NCBI GenBank assembly: GCA_038326165.1
Contig: JBBQJT010000046.1
Location: forward strand, 1-29,853
Direction of reading: 5' to 3'
Length of the DNA: 29,853 nucleotides
Source of the DNA: JAEUUM01 sp038326165
Lineage (GTDB): Bacteria > Bacteroidota > Bacteroidia > Chitinophagales > Saprospiraceae
Numbering within the stretch: the stretch's first letter is position 1; each line of letters begins with the position of its first letter. Below are positions 24,704-29,853 of this stretch, piece by piece. The notes under the pieces are model-generated. The model did no database searches and was not told the origin of the DNA. It worked only from the letters and a program-made list of their open reading frames with translations. The position numbers and the translations under genes are program-made.

Positions 24704-25612
24704 TTAGATCAATAGAGCTGCCCCAAAAACTCCGGCACTGTCACCTAATTTTGGTTTTACTATTTTTGTATTTAATTCATCATTGAATAAATAGGGCAAA
24801 ATTGCTTTGGGAACTTCATCATATAAGGAATCAATATTGCCAACTCCACCTCCAATAATGATCATATCTGGGTCAATAATATTGATCACATTCGCCAATG
24901 CTTTACCAGAAAAATGATACAATCTTTCCATTGTTTTATTGGCTGCATCATCTGACTTATTGGAAATTTGGACTATTTCAGCTAGAGGTTTAACTATTCC
25001 CGTTAAGCTGTAATAATATTTCTCTAATGCTGGTCCTGATAAGATAGTTTCAACACAACCCGCTTTACCACAGTAACATTTGCCACCTGAAGCATCTAAA
25101 AAATTGTGCCCCCATTCTCCTGCTATTCCATGCTTTCCCTGAACCAACTTTCCATTTACTACGATTCCGCCTCCTACTCCAGTGCCCATTATTACACCAA
25201 ACACCACTTCATTTGACTCATCGGTGCCTGCACCTAATTTTGTTTCTGCCAATGCAAAACAATTGGCATCATTGGCTATAATAAATTGGATTTTCATTAA
25301 GGCTTCTAGATCTTCCTTAAGATTTCTTCCATTAAGTGCAGTTGTGTTACAGTTTTTCATTTTGCCAGAACTAGGATCAAGTATTCCCGGTGCTCCCAGA
25401 CCAATAAACAATGGCTTTATGTTGGCAGCATCAATCATTTTTTCAACTAAAATCTTAATCTGACCTAAAATGTGGTCATAACCCAAATGACCTTCTGTAG
25501 CAATCCTTTCCCGAAACCAGACTTGTGAAGGGTCCTGTGCTTTCATAACAATTCCCTCAATTTTTGTGCCACCCAAGTCAATTCCAAATTGTAAATCAAA
25601 GGCCTTAATCAT
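24704..25612 (-). CDS. ROK-family sugar kinase (glucokinase-like)
   Basis: This 302-residue protein of the ROK family phosphorylates a hexose or amino sugar with ATP. The N-terminal phosphate loop is GIDLGGTKIEG. The catalytic region shows FIIANDANCFALAE and GVIMGTGVGGGIVVNG, and the zinc-binding motif CYCGKAGCVE carries the usual three Cys of CxCGxxGCxE. The family EWGHN (H in the zinc site) is present. There is no DNA-binding domain, so it is an enzyme rather than a repressor. Glucokinase, N-acetylmannosamine kinase or fructokinase are all possible. It starts nine bases after the pcm stop and is the last gene of the trmB-pcm-ROK unit. Confidence 0.9.
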   Translation of the reverse strand: MIKAFDLQFGIDLGGTKIEGIVMKAQDPSQVWFRERIATEGHLGYDHILGQIKILVEKMIDAANIKPLFIGLGAPGILDPSSGKMKNCNTTALNGRNLKEDLEALMKIQFIIANDANCFALAETKLGAGTDESNEVVFGVIMGTGVGGGIVVNGKLVQGKHGIAGEWGHNFLDASGGKCYCGKAGCVETILSGPALEKYYYSLTGIVKPLAEIVQISNKSDDAANKTMERLYHFSGKALANVINIIDPDMIIIGGGVGNIDSLYDEVPKAILPYLFNDELNTKIVKPKLGDSAGVFGAALLI

Positions 25613-25621
25613 AATGTTAAA

Positions 25622-26287
25622 TTAATTAAAGTTGTTGCGTTTAATACCTGATAATACGGGGACAAAACGAAAATCTCCATGACGCTCTATAGCATAATCA
25701 TTTTCGGCTTTTTTGTGGATCAATTGCAACTCCTGAATGGGTTGGCCCACTGGAGCAATTAGATATCCACCGGTCCTCAGTTGTTCCAATAGGGCTTGCG
25801 GAACTTCATCCAGCGCTGCTGTGACAATGATTTTGTCAAATGGAGCTTGATCTGAAAGGCCATTAGATCCATCACGCAGAAAAGTTCGAATGCCGGAATA
25901 ACCCATTTCTTTCAACATTGCGGAAGTTTTTTTGAAGAGCGATTCTTGTCTTTCAACTGTATAAACTGAAGCTCCTAATTTAGCTAGTACTATGGCTTGA
26001 TATCCACTTCCGGTGCCAAGTTCTAGGACTTTATCGCGTTTTTCAATTTTGAGCAATTGACTCATAAAGGCTACAGTGTAAGGTTGACTGATAGTTTGAT
26101 CAGCATCTATGGGTATAGCTCTGTCTTCGTAAACAATTCGATCGAGCCCAGCAGCTACAAAATGTTGCCGCGGTATTTCGGACATGGCTTGCAATACGCG
26201 TTCATCACTTATTCCTCTAGTTCTGAGGATTTGGATCAATTTTTTGCGCAATCCCTGATGTACATAACTGTCGTGAAATTTATCCAT
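25622..26287 (-). CDS. pcm: Protein-L-isoaspartate O-methyltransferase
   Basis: Pcm methylates isoaspartyl residues that form in ageing proteins, the first step of their repair. The SAM-binding motif I is VLELGTGSGYQA, and the conserved DQTISQPYTVAFMS and APFDKIIVTAALDEVP are family blocks. I prefer the ATG at 26287 (221 aa, MDKFHDSYVHQGLRKKLI); three more codons are open to 26296. Either start overlaps the trmB end, so translation is coupled. The size matches the usual 200-225 residues. The neighbour trmB is also a SAM-dependent methyltransferase, but the pairing is likely just operon packing. Confidence 0.93.
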   Translation of the reverse strand: MDKFHDSYVHQGLRKKLIQILRTRGISDERVLQAMSEIPRQHFVAAGLDRIVYEDRAIPIDADQTISQPYTVAFMSQLLKIEKRDKVLELGTGSGYQAIVLAKLGASVYTVERQESLFKKTSAMLKEMGYSGIRTFLRDGSNGLSDQAPFDKIIVTAALDEVPQALLEQLRTGGYLIAPVGQPIQELQLIHKKAENDYAIERHGDFRFVPVLSGIKRNNFN

Positions 26288-26987
26288 GACTGTCATTTTT
26301 TAGCTTGAGTTGCACAAATTTTATGGTTAATCCCTTGGCCAAATGTAGTCCTTCATAATAGGTTTTGGTTTGCAATATTTCATCTGCCTTGTTGTTTCCG
26401 TATATATCACTTTCGTGCCAAACCATCTCAAATCGAGGATGTAAAGCAGATTCATGAACTGTGAAATTATACAACAAATCGCTATCTGTTTTTAAATTGA
26501 TATTGCCACCCAACTTAAGAATGTAGGCATAAAGTCCCAAAAAATAATGAGAGGTCAGCCTTTTATTGGATTTACTGGGTTTTAGGAAGGGATCAGGAAA
26601 AGTAATCCATATTTCATCCACTTCTCCTGTTTCAAAAAAATGGTGAATCAGCTCTATTCTGGTGCGTAGAAATGCTACATTGGGTAATCCTTCCTTCAAG
26701 GCCTTATTGGCACCTTGAAATATCCTGTTACCTTTTAGATCTACCCCAATAAAATTTTTATCGGTAACCAATCGACCCAATGCCAGGGTATATTCTCCGC
26801 GACCACAAGCCAACTCCAAGACAATTGGATTGTTGTTTTTAAAGTGCTCAGTAGCCCATTTTCCTCTATAATCAATTTGGGTTGTGGGGTTGGAATAGAG
26901 TTGAGGGTGGTGAAAATCAGGATTTTCTAATACATTAGGGAATCCTGCTATACTTTCAAATTTTAACTGCTTGAGACGTTTTGACAT
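26280..26987 (-). CDS. trmB: tRNA (guanine-N7-)-methyltransferase TrmB
   Basis: TrmB methylates guanine 46 in the variable loop of tRNAs. This 235-residue form has the SAM-binding motif LELACGRGEYTLALGR and the hallmark TFPDPFLKPSKSNKRL, equivalent to the usual PDPWPKxRHxKRR with the tryptophan replaced. A further conserved stretch is GGNINLKTDSDLLY. The start at 26987 is 19 bp downstream of a TACCTTTG -7 element. It leads a trmB-pcm-ROK operon with overlapping or near-touching ends. The length is slightly above the family mean because of a basic N-terminus (MSKRLKQLKFESIAGFPNV). Confidence 0.92.
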   Translation of the reverse strand: MSKRLKQLKFESIAGFPNVLENPDFHHPQLYSNPTTQIDYRGKWATEHFKNNNPIVLELACGRGEYTLALGRLVTDKNFIGVDLKGNRIFQGANKALKEGLPNVAFLRTRIELIHHFFETGEVDEIWITFPDPFLKPSKSNKRLTSHYFLGLYAYILKLGGNINLKTDSDLLYNFTVHESALHPRFEMVWHESDIYGNNKADEILQTKTYYEGLHLAKGLTIKFVQLKLKNDSHG

Positions 26988-27006
26988 GGCTTGTTACTAG
27001 AAATAG

Positions 27007-27014
27007 CAAAGGTA
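27007..27014 (-). promoter_or_regulatory. Putative -7 promoter element for trmB-pcm-ROK
   Basis: The minus strand reads TACCTTTG, 19 bp before the trmB start. I found no TTG at standard -33 spacing. Confidence 0.4.
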
Positions 27015-27049
27015 GATAAAACCTTGAATTAACTATTTCATGAAATAAA

Positions 27050-27580
27050 TTACTGTGCCGCAAAACGCATGGTAAGTCTGCAATTCATGGTAGCAGGTGG
27101 ACTATCACGCAGTCGAAATCCAATGCGAACATTGAATCGATCTTCTTTGAGAATGTCTTTGAAATCAGGCAAAGCACCAGCTAAATTGATCTGATTGCCT
27201 GCATCAAAGGGCACTTGAATGGTGTAAAATGCTTCTTGGTTAAAGGTATTATCAGATGATAGCATTATACTGATCTCTTGAATAAAATTAAAATTCAATC
27301 CTCCATCTATTGAAAGTAAAAAGCCAGATGCGGGTTTTAAAGTACCGACTTGCTCATCCTTGAAACCAAAATTTACAAGTTCTGCCTCATAATTTGAAAC
27401 AATATTATTGATCAGAAAGTAATGGGTCTCAATGATATTCAATCCTGCAGGTATGGTAAACTGTTCTTGATATTGTATTTTGAACAATACATCCGGCTGC
27501 TTATCGCAAGCCAAATGGCTCATCGAGACAACCACAAACAGTAGAAATAGCCAACTAAAATTTAATGAAGAGGATTTCAT
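27050..27580 (-). CDS. Lipoprotein of unknown function
   Basis: This 176-residue protein has a lipoprotein signal (WLFLLFVVVSMSHLA then C25). The mature part is beta-rich with alternating hydrophobic strands (FTIPAGLNIIETHYFLI, then FNVRIGFRLRDSP) and ends FAAQ, giving an Ig-like or jelly-roll impression. I do not recognise a family. It is not obviously in an operon: a promoter for trmB lies in the 62-bp gap downstream, and the GCS2-CBS gene upstream is divergent. Confidence 0.65.
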   Translation of the reverse strand: MKSSSLNFSWLFLLFVVVSMSHLACDKQPDVLFKIQYQEQFTIPAGLNIIETHYFLINNIVSNYEAELVNFGFKDEQVGTLKPASGFLLSIDGGLNFNFIQEISIMLSSDNTFNQEAFYTIQVPFDAGNQINLAGALPDFKDILKEDRFNVRIGFRLRDSPPATMNCRLTMRFAAQ

Positions 27581-27693
27581 GTCATTCTAATACGTAAACA
27601 TTGTGATTTTATTTTAAACCAAGCACCGATATAATTGTGTTTTTCCAACTTGAAAGCGTAAAATTGTACTTTGTGAAGGTATAACCAATCATT

Positions 27694-29613
27694 ATGGGAG
27701 AACAAACTATCAATAGATCTGCAGATTCTGAACAAATGTACCAATTTGTCAGACATTTATTGACTGATATGGAGGCAATGCGCATCATGCTAGATGAGGA
27801 TTGGTTTGAGTCTGATATCACTCGAATGGGCGCTGAGCAGGAAATGTGCTTAGTTGACAACAAGACGCTTAGACCAGCCATGATCAACATGAAAATCATG
27901 GAGGAACTCAAAGAGCACGAATGGCTGACAACTGAATTGGCTCAATTCAATCTTGAAACCAATTTCATGCCTAAGGAATTGACGGGCAGATGCTTTCATG
28001 AATTGGAACAAGAGAACCTGAGCTACCTTCAAATTATTCAAAAGGCCCTCGAAAAGTATGATGCCCATATTGTCCTGACCGGCATATTGCCAACTTTGAA
28101 GAAGTACCATTTGGATCTGGAGTACCTAACTCCAAAGGACCGTTACTTTGCCTTGATGAAATCTATTGAAAAGCAATTGATTGGTCAAGCCTTCGAATTG
28201 CGTCTCAATGGTATTGATGAACTCCATGTACGACACGATTCACCATTGCTCGAAGCTTGCAACACTTCATTTCAGGTGCATTTACAAGTAAGTCCTAAGA
28301 ACTTTGTCAAAATGTACAATATTGCACAAACTGTGACGGCCCCAGTCATGGCATTGGCGGCCAATTCTCCCATGGTATTTGGAAAAAGACTTTGGCATGA
28401 ATCACGTATTGCGCTGTTTCAACAAGCACTTGATACCCGTACCTCGCACGACCACCTGCGTGAGCGCAGTCCACGAGTAAATTTTGGCAGTGGATGGTTG
28501 CATGACAGTATTCTTGAAATTTATAAAGAAGATATTTCACGATTCAGAGTTTTGCTAAGTTCTGAAATCGAGGAAGAATCATTGGAATTGATCAAATCCG
28601 GGATAACGCCTAAATTGAGGGCATTGCAAGTGCATAATTCGACCGTCTACCGTTGGAACAGGCCATGTTACGGTATCAGTCCTAACGGTAAGCCACACCT
28701 GCGAATCGAGAACAGGGTACTTCCCGCCGGGCCAAGTGTCATAGACCAAACTGCCAACGCCGCATTTTGGTTGGGTAGTATGGTGGGAATGGAAAAGCAC
28801 CTTGATGACATCACCAAAGAGATGAGCTATGAGGATGTTCGGGATAACTTTATCAAAGCAGCCAAGTTTGGGGTGGATTCAAAATTTACATGGTTCAAGG
28901 ATAAGAAAATTTCAGCTTGTGACCTCATTATCAATGAGCTTTTACCGATAGCGAGGGATGGACTTAAAGCACACAAAGTCAATTCGGCTGATATTGATAA
29001 ATATTTGGGAGTAATTGAAGAAAGGGCCAAGAAACACACCAGCGGAGCCAGATGGATGCTGCGATCTTTTTCTAAGATACGTCCTCATACTACCACTGAT
29101 GAAGCAACCAATATTATTACTTCAGCTATTATTTCAAACCAAAAAAACAACATACCAGTGCACGAATGGGAAATAGCAGGACCTGATGATGGAACACATT
29201 ACCATCCGGGGCAATTAAAAGTTGCAGAGTTCATGGAAACCGACTTATTCACCTGTCAAAAGGACGATCCTGTAGAGTTGGTAGCAGATATGATGGACTG
29301 GCGTAAAATTAATTATGCTCCTGTAGAAGATACCAAAGGCAACTTAATTGGATTAATGACATCAAGATTGATATTGAGGTATTATGCACGCAGAGCTAAG
29401 ATGAACGATACCTCCACCGTTGTGGTAGGTGATATCATGATTTCGGAACCCTTGGTTATTCTGCCAACTGCAAGCATAATAGAAGCAATGGAATTGATGC
29501 GATCCAATAAAATTGGAAGTTTGCCTGTTGTTAAAGATGGAGAGTTGGTTGGTATAATTACCGAAATGGATTTCCTAATGATTACTTCACGCTTGATGAG
29601 TAGGTTAAAGTAA
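27694..29613 (+). CDS. GCS2-like carboxylate-amine ligase fused to a CBS domain pair
   Basis: Residues about 40-490 of this 639-residue protein match the glutamate-cysteine ligase type 2 (GCS2) superfamily: MGAEQEMCLVD (E48, E50) for metal binding, NLETNFMP, TSFQVHLQV and RIENRVLPAGPS. The C-terminal 130 residues hold two CBS repeats (about 512-565 and 580-635), each with the DLF/VVG front and a GLMTSRL or GIITEMDF end. Such a pair usually senses adenosine nucleotides or other ligands. This architecture suggests an amide- or peptide-bond forming enzyme controlled by energy state. From memory the fusion is widespread in Bacteroidota but uncharacterised. Start chosen at the first ATG. It is divergent from the preceding lipoprotein gene. 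Confidence 0.85.
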   Translation: MGEQTINRSADSEQMYQFVRHLLTDMEAMRIMLDEDWFESDITRMGAEQEMCLVDNKTLRPAMINMKIMEELKEHEWLTTELAQFNLETNFMPKELTGRCFHELEQENLSYLQIIQKALEKYDAHIVLTGILPTLKKYHLDLEYLTPKDRYFALMKSIEKQLIGQAFELRLNGIDELHVRHDSPLLEACNTSFQVHLQVSPKNFVKMYNIAQTVTAPVMALAANSPMVFGKRLWHESRIALFQQALDTRTSHDHLRERSPRVNFGSGWLHDSILEIYKEDISRFRVLLSSEIEEESLELIKSGITPKLRALQVHNSTVYRWNRPCYGISPNGKPHLRIENRVLPAGPSVIDQTANAAFWLGSMVGMEKHLDDITKEMSYEDVRDNFIKAAKFGVDSKFTWFKDKKISACDLIINELLPIARDGLKAHKVNSADIDKYLGVIEERAKKHTSGARWMLRSFSKIRPHTTTDEATNIITSAIISNQKNNIPVHEWEIAGPDDGTHYHPGQLKVAEFMETDLFTCQKDDPVELVADMMDWRKINYAPVEDTKGNLIGLMTSRLILRYYARRAKMNDTSTVVVGDIMISEPLVILPTASIIEAMELMRSNKIGSLPVVKDGELVGIITEMDFLMITSRLMSRLK

Positions 29614-29749
29614 GCTTGGTATGCATGAGAACAAAACTTATGTATGTTCAAAATTACTACCTTGGCTTCAAAGTTATGTGTTATTGTCATTTCACAACAT
29701 TTAGCAATGATTAATATACTGCGTTAAGCAATTGCCATTGAAAAGAGAT

Positions 29750-29757
29750 TATATTTG
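29750..29757 (+). promoter_or_regulatory. Putative -7 promoter element near the window end
   Basis: TATATTTG is an exact TAnnTTTG match, 31 bp before the ATG at 29789. TTG words lie at 29732-29734 and 29738-29740, closer than usual for a -33. Confidence 0.42.
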
Positions 29758-29788
29758 TAGCATTACTCATAATTCAAAATATAACTCT

Positions 29789-29853
29789 ATGGTCGAAACG
29801 GAAGAAGAGTTGTGTGTTTGGTTAAAGGTGAAATATTTGGATTCAGTGTCCCC
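29789..29853 (+). CDS. Start of an unidentified gene (partial)
   Basis: An ATG at 29789 opens a frame reading MVETEEELCVWLKVKYLDSVS to the window edge without a stop. The promoter-like TATATTTG just upstream supports a real start. The protein begins acidic, with no signal peptide visible in 21 residues, so it is probably cytoplasmic. Too little is present to name a family. Confidence 0.45.
   Translation, partial: MVETEEELCVWLKVKYLDSVS

Noticed and set aside
1..29853. CRISPR arrays, tRNA or rRNA genes
   Set aside because: No regularly spaced repeats, CCA-ended cloverleaf folds or rRNA-like stretches were recognised in any gap. A tRNAscan/Infernal run would be decisive.

Overview
The window looks like chromosomal DNA of a member of the Bacteroidota, possibly from the Saprospiria/Chitinophagia side; that finer placement is inference. 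The evidence is AT-rich coding sequence, C-terminal sorting tails of the type IX secretion system (T9SS) on two proteins, several lipoproteins, a DksA-like protein that has lost most of its zinc cysteines, a Porin_O_P outer-membrane porin, and repeated -7 elements of the Bacteroidota form TAnnTTTG. Start sites lack Shine-Dalgarno sequences. No rRNA, tRNA, CRISPR array, prophage or insertion sequence was seen.

Layout. 1-104: the end of a T9SS-sorted protein. 101-3373: a phosphate module, with a PiT transporter and its DUF47/PhoU-like partner on the minus strand and a divergent phosphate-selective-type porin. 3370-5037: APC amino-acid permease. 5174-5629: NUDIX hydrolase. 5779-6459: DksA/TraR-like regulator with a long acidic tail, ending at a terminator. 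6588-8425: serC and a YgjP-like metallopeptidase. 8572-11293: a T9SS-secreted protein of unknown function and a Cys-rich lipoprotein. 11514-12392: a pirin gene whose Tat-like leader is separated from the pirin domain by one in-frame TGA. 12573-15233: mnmG and an MscS-type channel. 15381-17113: an RluA-type pseudouridine synthase and thiL.

17130-23428 is an unbroken minus-strand run of eight genes. In transcription order these are an ABC ATPase, an FtsX-like permease with a His/Asp/Glu-rich extracytoplasmic loop and a CxxC DUF3299-like periplasmic protein (a probable metal-related ABC system), then xerD, an Ig-like lipoprotein, lptB and two tiny envelope proteins. The last four genes are joined by three ATGA overlaps. 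23742-24701: an Rpn-type nuclease gene broken by one in-frame TAA. 24704-26987: a trmB-pcm-ROK kinase operon. 27050-27580: an orphan lipoprotein. 27694-29613: a GCS2-like ligase domain fused to a CBS pair. A partial gene probably begins at 29789.

Most of the content is core metabolism and envelope upkeep. The items most worth a second look are the two genes with single in-frame stops (pirin and Rpn), the metal-type ABC cassette, the small genes coupled to lptB, the GCS2-CBS fusion and the acidic-tailed DksA-like protein. I found no clear evidence of a wholly new defence or mobile system.
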